64,000 bases of DNA from assembly GCA_964539825.1 (NCBI GenBank), contig CAZIKF010000005.1, positions 62,001-126,000 of the forward strand. Direction: 5' to 3'. The notes below the pieces were generated by a model, which saw only the letters and a list, made by a program, of their open reading frames with translations, had not been told where the DNA came from and searched no databases. The position numbers and the translations under genes are program-made. Shown in pieces: positions 35,597 through 44,998 of this stretch. This DNA comes from CAZIKF01 sp964539825. GTDB lineage: Bacteria; Muiribacteriota; UBA6191. Numbering within the stretch: position 1 is the stretch's first letter; each line of letters begins with the position of its first letter.

Positions 35597-38500
35597 TTAG
35601 CCTACCGAAGCAACCATTTTCTGTAGCCTCTCACAAACCGTAATTAAGATACTCTTCCCAATATAAGATTCCTGCTCGATGTAATGATGGAGCAGATCTC
35701 CCTTAACAACTATTAAAATGGCATAGTCAGAAGAGATTTTAATAGAAGCTGATCGCTTTTGATAGGTCAAAACACCTAGTTCTCCAATCACTTCTCCGGC
35801 TGAAATCTTGCCTACTATTTTCTCATGATTTCCAGTGTCTACAACAGCCTGAGCAGCACCCTCCTGGAGTACATACATATCCTGGGCTGGCTCACCTCTA
35901 TGGAAAAGCGGAGCACCTGCGACGTAACGCCTTACTTCGACATCACGGGCCAGGTTCGGCAACATACTTACAGGTATATTTTGAAACATTGGGACCCTGC
36001 TGAGCATCAGTACCTTACTCATGGTTGGGACAGGCTCGACGGTAAACTCTTGATCTTCAGTAAGGCTACCCATCTGAAGAACTATTTCTGGATCCATCTT
36101 TGAGTTGCCGAGGTAAAAACCATTTCCATCCCCCAACTTAAAACTCTGTGAAAAGAGATGATTTTTCTCTATGGAAGTTCCCAGCAGGCTGCCAAGGTCC
36201 TTTACCCAAAATTCATCGTTATGTTCGTAAATCAGCACATGTTGTTGAGAAACGGAAGGATGAGATAAAACAAGATCATTCTCTCTGCCGGCCCCAATCT
36301 TGATGTGGTTCTTCGTGAATTCAACAATTTTTGGAGAAGCGCCCTTGATGATTACTTTCAGACTAAGCCTCGTCTTAGTTTGGGCTGGGGCAAATTCACC
36401 ACAGACAAAATTCGCTGTCTCCTTCTTCAGCCAATGAAGACTAGAGGAGTTCATCAAAAGATGCTGAGCTAATTCCTTCGCTCTCTCGGGTCTAAATACA
36501 CTTAAAGCTGAAAGGGCAATTGAACTAATACCAGGGTCTGTTTCTACAGAAATGTCTTCTAATATTTGAAGGGGCTGCTTTTGGTTGCGTATGACATCGG
36601 AAAACCCAAAGTTTAGGACCGCCACTTTATCTTCGGGGCTATCTGAAGAATTCCGGGGCTTCAATTTCATTTGCAGAGCCTTAAAAACTTCTGTCTTCAG
36701 CCTGTTTTGAACTGAATCCACAATACTTTCTCTTTGGTCTGAATCCAATATGGAGGCTACTGTTTGACCATCCATTAGAAAAAGAGACTGTGCTACTTTA
36801 ATCTGATTATCAATATTCTTGATCGAAGGAATCAGATGCAACAATTCGATACAAACTCTTCTGGCGCGAAGTTCTAACTCTTTATCGATGAGTTCCAGAT
36901 TTTCATTCTCAGACTCACGGTACAACTCCATAAGTGAGGACTGCTGAGAGGCAATGTCCAAAAGGCTGCTGAGAGCATTATTACACTTTCTCAGGGTCTC
37001 CTCGTCGCCACCCAAAAACTTATTCAGTATTTCCTTACATTTTTCGGAGTCAATATTGTAGAGACTTCGCAGCTTTTGAATTTCAGAGACCACCAAACTC
37101 TGGGCCTCTACAAGTAATTCACCCCTCTCATGCCCTACCTCAAGACCCTCTTCCTGCAATAGGCCTGCCATCTTTAGTGCAGCCAGGGATCGCTTAGAAA
37201 GTTCGCTGATTATTGGTACCAGGTCACCGATCAGGACTCTTTCATATTGCAGCGAAGAATCCACGTTTGAAGGAGCCTCCTCCACCAGGAATAGTCTTCT
37301 AACATCCACCTGATCACAAGAAGTGAGTACCTTCTTCAGATGACTTACCCTGATTGCAAGTACTGCTCGGGCCTTATTCAACAAACCTCGATGAACTTCG
37401 GATATGGAAGAATTGCCCTTACCAGGTCCCGGAAGAATTTCCAGTGCGTCAACAAGGGGCGCTTCATAAATTTCGGCCAAACGCAGTATCTCTTCTCGTT
37501 GATGCGCATTTACGTCTCCAACAAGGACTATAAAACCTTCTGTTGAAAGGGCCAAACTCATGGTGAATAATTCCAAGTCCTTTTCTTCCGGAAGATTTTC
37601 ACCTCTGTATTCATTTTCCTTGGAAGGTTCACCAATAACCAATAGATCTTCAGCTGAGGCACTATAATCACGCATAGTGCTCTTGATTAAGGCCTCCACA
37701 CTTTCTCGAAAGCTCCTCAGGCGCAATCGATCTCCCTCTTCACCAAACCTGTCTAAATCCAGAAAACTTGCATCTTCAACACCTAGCTCCAGTAGAATTT
37801 CTCCGTGCTCGGCATCGCTAACACCTATTTGATCGCGTATTTCCCGTAGAGTTTCTAAACTTTGAGCGGGATTGGATTTACCTGATTCAATGAACTCTCG
37901 TAAAAGACCCTTGTAAATTTCTCTTCGTTTTCCGTGCGAAAAGCTTGGTAAGGTTTTGGCGAGAACATATATTTCATCTACTTTTAAATCATCTAAAGAG
38001 CGACCTTCCAAAACCTGGCTAAAGTCAAAATCTACATTCTTCAATTGTTTTAGGAGGCTCTTGACGATGGACTCACGCTTGTACAGATCCTTGCTTCTTG
38101 AGAGAACCTGCCACAGCCAGACGGTACTCATGAAAACAACCAGAAACTGTAGGAGAGATCTTAGCCAAAACGGATAACTTGATAGGACTGGATAAGCCCC
38201 AACTAAATAAAATATGTTTACTGAAAGAAAGGAGATTGTGCAAAAAATCTGGTGTTGAGCCATGGATTGATCATTTTTTCCAGGGTGAACCGTTATCTTT
38301 TTGTGAATTCGCTCCACCATGGTCCAGAACAGATATCCTGCTAAAACAAAACCTGATAGGACAAGCGGAACTGCTAGTATCCTGGGAACTAACTCCAATC
38401 CAGGTATCCAATAAAAGTCCTGGTGAAATCCATGTCTATACAATATGGCGAATAAGTCGGACTCTCTCGTCCAATCGCCAGAGAAGTAGTAATTCCAAGA

Positions 38501-39283
38501 TCCTGAATAAAGCCAGAAATAGGCATAGAATCCGAGAATCAGTCCGAAGTAACCGTAATAAGTCAGCTTACGCCCAGGCGACTCAATTTGCTGCCAATAT
38601 TGTTTTTCAAGGTCTATATCAGGGCAGCCCTGTGTACATCCGACACAGGCGCTGACCTCGGTCTTATAGGGGCTGATGGTGCGACACATGGATTTGGATA
38701 GGTTTGTTTGACTATCGTAGGCCCTACTTTCCAACAAGCCGCCAGGTTCGGAATAGATCTTTTGAACGGGTGCCAGGGGGCAGAAATAGTGGCACCATGT
38801 TTTGCCACCAAAGTAAAAACCTATAGAAACCGCAGACAGAATCAAGACCAGGAAAAAAATTCCTAAAGCAATACTCTCAGAGTTGATTAGAAGGATTCGA
38901 AGACATAGGCCTACGAACAAGATTCCAAACTGAACCATCCAATGATTTCTGGCCAACCATGAACCGGGGTGAATCAAATGTAGATTTCTATCCACCATCC
39001 CCGTTTTTGAATTAAAACGCGTCTTTACCAACTGGATGCCAAGGTTTCGGGGAATCTGCATCAGTGCTGATAGAGGGCAGATTCTGCGCCACGCCTCATG
39101 CCCAAAGATCATTAGAAATACTGGAACTAAGGGAATCGCAATCGACCAAAAAACCGTTTTCCCATTGAATGCGAAGAAGGATTCCAGCGGGTTATAGAAA
39201 AGAGAGAAAATAACCACAAACCAGCCACACACAAGTGCCCAGCGGACCAGGGAAATATTTCTTTCTGAAAAATTGGCAAACAT
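35597..39283 (-). CDS. Fe-S membrane protein with FHA and cyclic-nucleotide-binding domains
   Basis: 1,228 residues. Residues about 1-395 form a NosR/NapH-like membrane module with about six to eight helices and cysteine motifs facing the cytoplasm: C69-P, C164-HYF-C168-P, C200 and C213-VG-C216-TQG-C220-P. Residues about 400-970 are soluble and mostly helical, of unknown fold. Residues about 985-1080 are an FHA domain (IGAGRENDLVLSHPSVSQQH), expected to bind phosphothreonine. Residues about 1090-1228 are a cNMP-binding domain (FHRGEPAQDMYVLQEGAAQA, GEVIGELGVLTYQKRSASIK). Likely passes electrons at the membrane under control of a nucleotide and of a phosphoprotein. The frame is unbroken. The ferredoxin reductase gene follows. 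Confidence 0.8.
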   Translation of the reverse strand: MFANFSERNISLVRWALVCGWFVVIFSLFYNPLESFFAFNGKTVFWSIAIPLVPVFLMIFGHEAWRRICPLSALMQIPRNLGIQLVKTRFNSKTGMVDRNLHLIHPGSWLARNHWMVQFGILFVGLCLRILLINSESIALGIFFLVLILSAVSIGFYFGGKTWCHYFCPLAPVQKIYSEPGGLLESRAYDSQTNLSKSMCRTISPYKTEVSACVGCTQGCPDIDLEKQYWQQIESPGRKLTYYGYFGLILGFYAYFWLYSGSWNYYFSGDWTRESDLFAILYRHGFHQDFYWIPGLELVPRILAVPLVLSGFVLAGYLFWTMVERIHKKITVHPGKNDQSMAQHQIFCTISFLSVNIFYLVGAYPVLSSYPFWLRSLLQFLVVFMSTVWLWQVLSRSKDLYKRESIVKSLLKQLKNVDFDFSQVLEGRSLDDLKVDEIYVLAKTLPSFSHGKRREIYKGLLREFIESGKSNPAQSLETLREIRDQIGVSDAEHGEILLELGVEDASFLDLDRFGEEGDRLRLRSFRESVEALIKSTMRDYSASAEDLLVIGEPSKENEYRGENLPEEKDLELFTMSLALSTEGFIVLVGDVNAHQREEILRLAEIYEAPLVDALEILPGPGKGNSSISEVHRGLLNKARAVLAIRVSHLKKVLTSCDQVDVRRLFLVEEAPSNVDSSLQYERVLIGDLVPIISELSKRSLAALKMAGLLQEEGLEVGHERGELLVEAQSLVVSEIQKLRSLYNIDSEKCKEILNKFLGGDEETLRKCNNALSSLLDIASQQSSLMELYRESENENLELIDKELELRARRVCIELLHLIPSIKNIDNQIKVAQSLFLMDGQTVASILDSDQRESIVDSVQNRLKTEVFKALQMKLKPRNSSDSPEDKVAVLNFGFSDVIRNQKQPLQILEDISVETDPGISSIALSALSVFRPERAKELAQHLLMNSSSLHWLKKETANFVCGEFAPAQTKTRLSLKVIIKGASPKIVEFTKNHIKIGAGRENDLVLSHPSVSQQHVLIYEHNDEFWVKDLGSLLGTSIEKNHLFSQSFKLGDGNGFYLGNSKMDPEIVLQMGSLTEDQEFTVEPVPTMSKVLMLSRVPMFQNIPVSMLPNLARDVEVRRYVAGAPLFHRGEPAQDMYVLQEGAAQAVVDTGNHEKIVGKISAGEVIGELGVLTYQKRSASIKISSDYAILIVVKGDLLHHYIEQESYIGKSILITVCERLQKMVASVG

Positions 39284-39427
39284 AGATCTATTCTCAAATT
39301 TTGAATCTAGCCTACGACATCGTTAAGTCTCAAACCAGATCTCCCGGCTAGAGAGAGTTATCGCAACAGGTTAAACACCAAATCTCTGCTATCTTCCTTC
39401 CTATATTTTCCTGGGTCCAAATAAATC

Positions 39428-40549
39428 CTATGTTCCCTTAAGTTTCTCACCCGAGGGTTCTGATTCGATTAATTTCTGAATTTGTTCATCATATTCTTGA
39501 ATCAGGCGTATCCAGCTAAAGCGCTCCACTTGCCGCACCAGTTCCGTCTGCAGCCCTGAAATTTTCTCAGGGAACCTTAGCAGCCCTTCCAACCTGGATT
39601 CCAATTCAATTTCATCCTGATAGAGACACATTTTGTGAAGTCTGGTATTCAGGAGTTCTGGATAAGCAAGACGATCTGGAAGAACTGGAAAACAGCCATG
39701 AAAAATAGCCTCCACGACACTGATTCCAAAATTCTCCTGGATGGCACAACTCACCACAATATCTCCTGCCGCCAGCCAGCCCAGGTACTCTTGCCTACTT
39801 TGTACAAATCCAAATTGCAGAATCTGGTCCCCGAACTCCTTCTTTGAATCTAGAAAAACTTTGGGCTGTGCCTGAAAGTTCTGACCTAGAACTACAAGTG
39901 AAAATTCCACTCCCTTCTGCTTTAGTTTTTTCATTACTGAAAAGAAAACCTCAGGGCATTTATCAAATTCCCAACGATGGTTCCAGACAACTAATGGAGG
40001 ACCCTTTGAGAGCTTTTTAGGCTCGATACCCTCGACACCTAGCTCTACTCCCGGATACAGAACCGCACTTTTTTCAAGCAATTCTTGAACGACCCAGCGA
40101 GGCCGGTGATCCGGCATCATTTGAATGAGCGCTTGAACTCTTTCAAAGAAGAGGTCGCGGTGAAATTCAGAGTTAAACAATACTTTACTTGCGCACAAGG
40201 CAGAAGAAAGCTCTGTGAATCCAAACTGCACATCGAAACTCTCGCTTGCAGGAAGTGGATAAGTTAGTTGACTCTCATGAAAATAAAGGATCGCCGGTGG
40301 ACAGGCAGATCCCCATAACGCTTTAAGGTCCGCGAGGCTCAAAAGGTCAGTTACGACCATCGCCGCATAGATACCCGGATCAGGAACCTTCCTTGCAAAA
40401 TGTAAAGCCGCGCCCCGCATTCTCCATTTCCAAAAACGCATAGGGAGTGTAAAAAGATCGAATTCAAATCGAGAATGGCGACAGAGGCCTTCAGCAAATT
40501 GGCGGTGGGAGCCGCCATGAAAGGACTCAAGAAAGAGTATCCGTATCAT
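39428..40549 (-). CDS. tRNA-queuosine alpha-mannosyltransferase-like GT4 enzyme
   Basis: 373 residues. The N-terminal domain carries the DUF3524 signature seen in the human queuosine mannosyltransferase (QTMAN/GTDC1): ILFLESFHGGSHRQFAEGL and LPMRFWKWRMRGAALHFA. The C-terminal half is a GT4 donor domain (VVWNHRWEFDKCPEVFF, QENFGISVVEAIFHGC). The start is the ATG giving MIRILFLESF; fourteen further codons upstream are not family-like. The family adds mannose to queuosine at position 34 of tRNA-Asp in animals. In bacteria the product is less certain. No queuosine biosynthesis genes are in the window. Cytosolic. Confidence 0.85.
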   Translation of the reverse strand: MIRILFLESFHGGSHRQFAEGLCRHSRFEFDLFTLPMRFWKWRMRGAALHFARKVPDPGIYAAMVVTDLLSLADLKALWGSACPPAILYFHESQLTYPLPASESFDVQFGFTELSSALCASKVLFNSEFHRDLFFERVQALIQMMPDHRPRWVVQELLEKSAVLYPGVELGVEGIEPKKLSKGPPLVVWNHRWEFDKCPEVFFSVMKKLKQKGVEFSLVVLGQNFQAQPKVFLDSKKEFGDQILQFGFVQSRQEYLGWLAAGDIVVSCAIQENFGISVVEAIFHGCFPVLPDRLAYPELLNTRLHKMCLYQDEIELESRLEGLLRFPEKISGLQTELVRQVERFSWIRLIQEYDEQIQKLIESEPSGEKLKGT

Positions 40550-40638
40550 AGGGCATCCGGTAAGGAACAGACCATGATATGATCTGAACAATTATCTACA
40601 ACCTCACAATAGCCAATAACCCCCAGAGAGGAGCTAAA

Positions 40639-40845
40639 ATGGCCCTGGTAAAACTTCAGTGTGTACAGTATGGAAATTACTACATTAATCCGGAAAATAT
40701 CACTTTTATAAGCTGCGGGGAAGAGGGAAAGGGAGAAGATGGAACCACGTCACAACAGATTTTCATTCATTTTCGAGGAGGAGTAGAATCGGTAATGATC
40801 ATGGTTGCTGACCAGGAAGAGGCCATAAAAGCACTTGATTCTTGA
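40639..40845 (+). CDS. Small conserved-looking protein, 68 residues
   Basis: Starts MALVKLQCVQYGNYYINPEN after a good AGAGGAG site. Alternating short strands and a final helix (ADQEEAIKALDS) suggest a compact beta-alpha fold of the kind seen in FlbD-size proteins, but I do not recognise the family. It lies 30 bp ahead of the methyltransferase-CpXC gene on the same strand, so it may be cotranscribed. Confidence 0.65.
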   Translation: MALVKLQCVQYGNYYINPENITFISCGEEGKGEDGTTSQQIFIHFRGGVESVMIMVADQEEAIKALDS

Positions 40846-40874
40846 TCAAGGCACGCTTCACAAGGGTTTCATCC

Positions 40875-41999
40875 ATGTCTGTCAGCGCTATCCTAGATCT
40901 TTTAAAGAAGCATTACGAACGGGAAGCTCAAGATCGAGCAGACACCCAGAGTCCCTCAAAGGTTTATCCTAAAGAAATCCAAAACCTCGATAAAGAGGCA
41001 TCCGAATGGGCATTCGGATGTGCCAATCTACACTCACATTTAGATCGCGAAGAAGTGGATGGCAAGGCAGTTCTCGACTTTGGCTGCGGAGCCGGAACCG
41101 ATATGATCTATCTGCGCCATCTCTTTGAACCCAGGGAGGTTCTTGGAATCGATCTGGCATCTTCGATGATCAAAAAGGCAAACAAGCTCTTCCAAGATCG
41201 GGGATTCGCCAATCTACGTGCGGAAAAACTATCCCTTTTTGAGATTCCAGAAACAAAAAAGTTTGATCTCATCCTCTCCAACGCCGTCATTCACCTCAAT
41301 CCCGAAAAAGATAAGGTCTTTCAACACCTGTACAAGATCAGCTCAAACAGATCCGTCATGATCCTCTCTGATTTCGTGGTTAGCAAGCCTCTTCCCCAAT
41401 CCTTAAAGCAGCACTATCAAACTTCCAAGGGACTCTTTCTATTCGGAGGACTAATCCCTATGGAAGAATATATTTCCTTAATTCATAGGACCGGGTTTGA
41501 GGAAGTGGATCGGATGGAACTTCTTGAGTTTTCTCCACACCAGGAGATTCGTACGATGCTGGACCACGAGGATGTTCCCGCAAGTGAGTGGAAAGATTTG
41601 GACCAGACCAAATTTCACATTCTCGTTGTGCGCTGCAAAAAGAGAGTAGAGCACGAGTCCATAGCTTTCCGGTGCGAATCCTGTGAGCACATTAATTCCA
41701 TGCCTTTCTACCGTTCCCTGAACCTGGAAATTCACCGTAACCTGGGTACCCAACTTCTCGAAGGCAGCCTGAATCAGGGAATATGTTCAGAATGCTCCTT
41801 CGAGCAGATACCAGCACCATTCCAGGTACATGACATGAAAAGGCAAAAAATGTGCTTCCTGTTCCCTCGGGAGTATGATGTACAAGAAGGACGGTTGCGT
41901 TCGGATATTCTCGAGCCCTGCCAAAAAAGGCTACCAGACTATGAGATGGATCTTTGCTTTTCTTTTTCTGATTTCAAGCAGTTTCTCTCAGGGGCCTGA
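40875..41999 (+). CDS. SAM methyltransferase fused to a CpXC domain
   Basis: 374 residues from an ATG with AAGGG 9 bp ahead (the frame is open 11 codons further up, without a ribosome site). Residues about 40-230 are a class-I methyltransferase resembling arsenite methyltransferase and UbiE: AVLDFGCGAGTDMIYL (motif I), VLGIDLASSMIKKA and FDLILSNAVIHLNPEKD. Residues about 265-374 match the CpXC domain: CESC and CSEC knuckles, LLEGSLNQG, and the FQVHDMKRQKMCFLFP ending. CpXC proteins are usually separate; the four cysteines probably bind zinc. Substrate unknown. Its last 59 bases overlap the next gene. Confidence 0.78.
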   Translation: MSVSAILDLLKKHYEREAQDRADTQSPSKVYPKEIQNLDKEASEWAFGCANLHSHLDREEVDGKAVLDFGCGAGTDMIYLRHLFEPREVLGIDLASSMIKKANKLFQDRGFANLRAEKLSLFEIPETKKFDLILSNAVIHLNPEKDKVFQHLYKISSNRSVMILSDFVVSKPLPQSLKQHYQTSKGLFLFGGLIPMEEYISLIHRTGFEEVDRMELLEFSPHQEIRTMLDHEDVPASEWKDLDQTKFHILVVRCKKRVEHESIAFRCESCEHINSMPFYRSLNLEIHRNLGTQLLEGSLNQGICSECSFEQIPAPFQVHDMKRQKMCFLFPREYDVQEGRLRSDILEPCQKRLPDYEMDLCFSFSDFKQFLSGA

Positions 42000-42534
42000 G
42001 ACCCTCACTTTCTCCTACCGAGACCTAAACGGTAGGGAAGGCAAATTTCCTATTCATGGAAAACAGGTTCTTCTTTCATTTCTCAATAAAGAGTCCTCCA
42101 GCGTTCTAGAAAAATGGCTTGGTTCACTTCCTTTAGAGGAACTAAAAAGAAGACAAATAGTATTTCTTAACATCCTTTTCCCCGGTGGCATCTTCTTCAT
42201 GATTCCCAAGAAGAAAGCCCGATATTCACTGGGCATAAAAGTCAACCAGGAAGTCGCCAACTATCTAAAGTTCTCGTCTGAGGTAGAACGCGAAATTTAT
42301 GATTCCCTTGATATCAGATGGGTCCCTGATTTCGATCGAAAAATTTTTGGACAGTTTGGCTTAAATTCCAAGCAGTCCCATTTTCTCCTCTTTAACGAAA
42401 CGGGAACCATCCAGGGGATCTACGAGGGTTTCACCCACATGCAAAAAGTGGATTTTTTATCCAAACTCAGCTCCCGTAAAGAAAAAAAGCAGGAGACCTC
42501 AGTCAAGAGCCAGAACAAACTATCTACCGAGTAA
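41941..42534 (+). CDS. Exported protein of unknown function
   Basis: 197 residues. The signal peptide MRWIFAFLFLISSSFSQ sets the start inside the 3' end of the methyltransferase gene, in another frame; AAAGG lies 10 bp ahead. The mature part begins LTFSYRDLNGREGKFPIHGK and has a strand-helix order reminiscent of a thioredoxin fold (KQVLLSFLNKES, QIVFLNILFPGG, QSHFLLFNETGTIQGIYEG), but no CxxC. The C-terminus is basic. Probably periplasmic. No family is recognised. Confidence 0.6.
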   Translation: MRWIFAFLFLISSSFSQGPETLTFSYRDLNGREGKFPIHGKQVLLSFLNKESSSVLEKWLGSLPLEELKRRQIVFLNILFPGGIFFMIPKKKARYSLGIKVNQEVANYLKFSSEVEREIYDSLDIRWVPDFDRKIFGQFGLNSKQSHFLLFNETGTIQGIYEGFTHMQKVDFLSKLSSRKEKKQETSVKSQNKLSTE

Positions 42535-42675
42535 GTTGGATGGTCTTCCCGGGCACTTTGAGAAAACGCTAATGCTCCCATTGGTTCCAGTAGTTCCTAA
42601 AGAGAATATCTTTAGGTACAATGGTGCCCTTTTAAATCAGGTCTTCTTGGGGAAGATGTGAATGAGGAGAACAAA

Positions 42676-42924
42676 ATGGCGGATGAGACAGCAAAAAAAG
42701 CCACCCAGTCTGGGGACTTTAAACGAGATATTGTGGATTTAATGCTCGATTCTCAAGAGTACCGAGCTCTTATTTTTCATATTGCCTCTATTCCATCAGA
42801 AGAACGGCTGAAACTAGAACGCCCCCAAATCCTGGAGAAGAGCTGGGATTCCCTTATAGATGGCAATAACGCCGACTATGCTGTTTTAAACTACTATGTA
42901 AGAAAGGGAATTCTAAAGGTCTGA
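42676..42924 (+). CDS. Small protein upstream of the transsulfuration operon
   Basis: 82 residues from the ATG at 42676, which has AGGAG six bases ahead (a GTG 18 bp upstream is the longer alternative). It starts MADETAKKATQSGDFKRDIV and looks all-helical and acidic. The family is not recognised. It lies 10 bp before the cystathionine synthase-like gene and is probably in the same unit. Confidence 0.6.
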   Translation: MADETAKKATQSGDFKRDIVDLMLDSQEYRALIFHIASIPSEERLKLERPQILEKSWDSLIDGNNADYAVLNYYVRKGILKV

Positions 42925-42934
42925 TTTAAAATCT

Positions 42935-43852
42935 ATGAAAGTAGCCAATTCAAGTATAGAACTGATCGGTGAGACCCCGATCCAAATTCTTCACAAACTC
43001 ACCGGAACCCAATGTGCCCAGATCTGGGCAAAACTCGAATTTAACTCTCCTGGTTCCTCAGTTAAGGATCGAATTGCCCTGTTTATGCTCAAAGAAGCCC
43101 TGAGTGCGGGACTCATAGGGCCTGGTGGAACGGTAATTGAAGCCACAGCAGGCAATACAGGAGTCGGATTGGCCGTAGTTTGTGCCTCCATGGGATATGA
43201 TTTTATCTGCATAATGCCCGCAAAGTTTTCCATCGAAAAGCAAAAGGTTGTCGAATTTTTAGGAGGCAAGGTTCTAAGGACTCCCACAGAAGAGGCCATG
43301 CAGGGTGCTTTAGATCTGGCTTATCAAATCCAGAGTGAAAAAGAAAATTCGTGGGTTGTGAACCAATTTCAGAACCTTTCCAATCCCCAATGTCATTATG
43401 AGTCCACTGGCCCTGAAATCTGGGAGCAGACCGAGGGAAGGGTTACTCATATTGCTATCGGCGCGGGAACGGGCGGGAGCTTCACGGGTATTGCCCGGTA
43501 TCTCAAGGAAAAGAACCCCCAGCTCAAAGCCTATGTCGTGGAACCCGAAGGCTCGGTAATCGGAGGGGGAGAAAAGGGCGATCACTGGGTAGAGGGTATT
43601 GGCAACTCCTTCATTCCCGGAACCCTGGACATGGAGCTGTCCGATGGAGTTATTACTGTTTCAGATGAAGACTCCAAAAAAATCATCAAGGAACTGGCGG
43701 CCAAGGAGCAGCTTCTGGTGGGCGGTTCTAGTGGTGCAAATGTATTTGCGGCGCTTCTTCTCGCAAGAGATCTCGACCCATCAAAGATCGTAGTAACCCT
43801 CATACCTGACCGGCTTGAGCGATATATTAGCAAAGGAATTCTAGACCTATGA
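42935..43852 (+). CDS. Cysteine synthase / cystathionine beta-synthase family enzyme
   Basis: A fold-type-II PLP enzyme of 305 residues. K44 in SSVKDR binds PLP, the TAGNTG loop binds the substrate carboxylate and GAGTGGSFTG binds the phosphate; all are present. There is no C-terminal regulatory CBS pair. The following gamma-lyase gene overlaps it by 4 bp (ATGA), as in mccA-mccB pairs where this enzyme condenses O-acetylserine or serine with homocysteine. A plain O-acetylserine sulfhydrylase is the alternative reading. Cytosolic sulfur amino acid metabolism. Confidence 0.88.
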   Translation: MKVANSSIELIGETPIQILHKLTGTQCAQIWAKLEFNSPGSSVKDRIALFMLKEALSAGLIGPGGTVIEATAGNTGVGLAVVCASMGYDFICIMPAKFSIEKQKVVEFLGGKVLRTPTEEAMQGALDLAYQIQSEKENSWVVNQFQNLSNPQCHYESTGPEIWEQTEGRVTHIAIGAGTGGSFTGIARYLKEKNPQLKAYVVEPEGSVIGGGEKGDHWVEGIGNSFIPGTLDMELSDGVITVSDEDSKKIIKELAAKEQLLVGGSSGANVFAALLLARDLDPSKIVVTLIPDRLERYISKGILDL

Positions 43853-44988
43853 GCCGTCTCGCAACCAGGGTCATCCATGAGGGTTACAAACCTGAACCCT
43901 TAGCAGGTTGTGTGTCCCCTCCGATCTATCTCTCCACAACCTATGCACAAGAAAGCGTGGGGGAACACAAAGGGTTTGAATACGCACGCTCCAATAATCC
44001 CAATCGGGAAATCTTGGAAAAAAATATCAGCGCGTTAGAGAATGCAGTGGGCTCCTGTGCCTTTTCTACCGGCATGGCCGCTATCTCTACACTTGTTCTC
44101 TCCCTGGAAAAAGGATCCCATATCATTGTCTCTTCCAATGTATATGGAGGAACTTATAGAGTCTTCACGAAGGTATTTCAAAATCATGGCCTTGAATTCA
44201 GCTTCGTCTCCACGAAAGACCTTGAGGCTCTTCAAGGCAGCCTTCGCCCAAATACACGCCTGATCTTCGTGGAAACACCAACCAATCCACTGATGGAGAT
44301 AACAGATATTCAGGCTATTGCTGACTTTGCTCATGAGAATGGGATCCGGCTTTGTGTGGACAACACTTTCATGACACCAATCTTTCAGCGTCCGCTGGAA
44401 CTGGGTGCTGACTTTGTCATCCATTCAGCAACAAAGTATCTCGGTGGACATTCCGATGTTTTAGGCGGACTCATTTGCTTAAAAAACAAAGAAGACTATG
44501 AAACCCTGAAGTTCCTTCAGAAGTCTGTGGGGAACGTACTCGCTCCCTTTGATTCCTGGCTGATTCTCAGGGGTATCAGGACTCTCGATGTTCGTATGCA
44601 GGCTCATGAAAGAAACGCCAATAAAGTAGTTAACTTTCTCGATGGGCATTGCGGAGTTGAAAAAATTTACTATCCCGGGGTAGAAAATCACCCGAATCGG
44701 GAAGTAGGATTGCGACAGAGTTCCGGGTATGGAGGAATGATCTCATTCGAATTGAAGAATCCTGATCGATTGGATCAATTCCTTAAACGACTGGAGATTT
44801 TTACCCTGGCCGAAAGCCTGGGAGCAGTGGAATCCCTTGTTTGTATCCCTGCTTTAATGACCCATGCCTCAGTACCCGCTGAGGAGAGGGTCAAACTGGG
44901 TATAAAAGATACACTCATTAGACTTTCAATCGGTATCGAAGACCCTAAAGATCTCATTGAGGATCTGGATAAGGCTCTAAAAGAATAG
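43849..44988 (+). CDS. Cystathionine gamma-lyase/synthase family enzyme
   Basis: A 379-residue PLP enzyme of the Cys/Met metabolism family. It has the PLP lysine K196 in HSATKYLGGHSDVLGG, the FEYARSNNPNREILE N-terminal loop, the VETPTNPLMEITDI and DNTFMTPIFQRPLELGAD segments and the C-terminal SLGAVESLVCIP and LSIGIEDPKDLIEDL. With the beta-synthase it overlaps, it fits reverse transsulfuration (cystathionine to cysteine plus 2-oxobutyrate). A gamma-synthase (methionine-ward) role cannot be excluded from sequence. clpP follows 10 bp later. Confidence 0.9.
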   Translation: MSRLATRVIHEGYKPEPLAGCVSPPIYLSTTYAQESVGEHKGFEYARSNNPNREILEKNISALENAVGSCAFSTGMAAISTLVLSLEKGSHIIVSSNVYGGTYRVFTKVFQNHGLEFSFVSTKDLEALQGSLRPNTRLIFVETPTNPLMEITDIQAIADFAHENGIRLCVDNTFMTPIFQRPLELGADFVIHSATKYLGGHSDVLGGLICLKNKEDYETLKFLQKSVGNVLAPFDSWLILRGIRTLDVRMQAHERNANKVVNFLDGHCGVEKIYYPGVENHPNREVGLRQSSGYGGMISFELKNPDRLDQFLKRLEIFTLAESLGAVESLVCIPALMTHASVPAEERVKLGIKDTLIRLSIGIEDPKDLIEDLDKALKE

Positions 44989-44998
44989 GAGAATCAAC

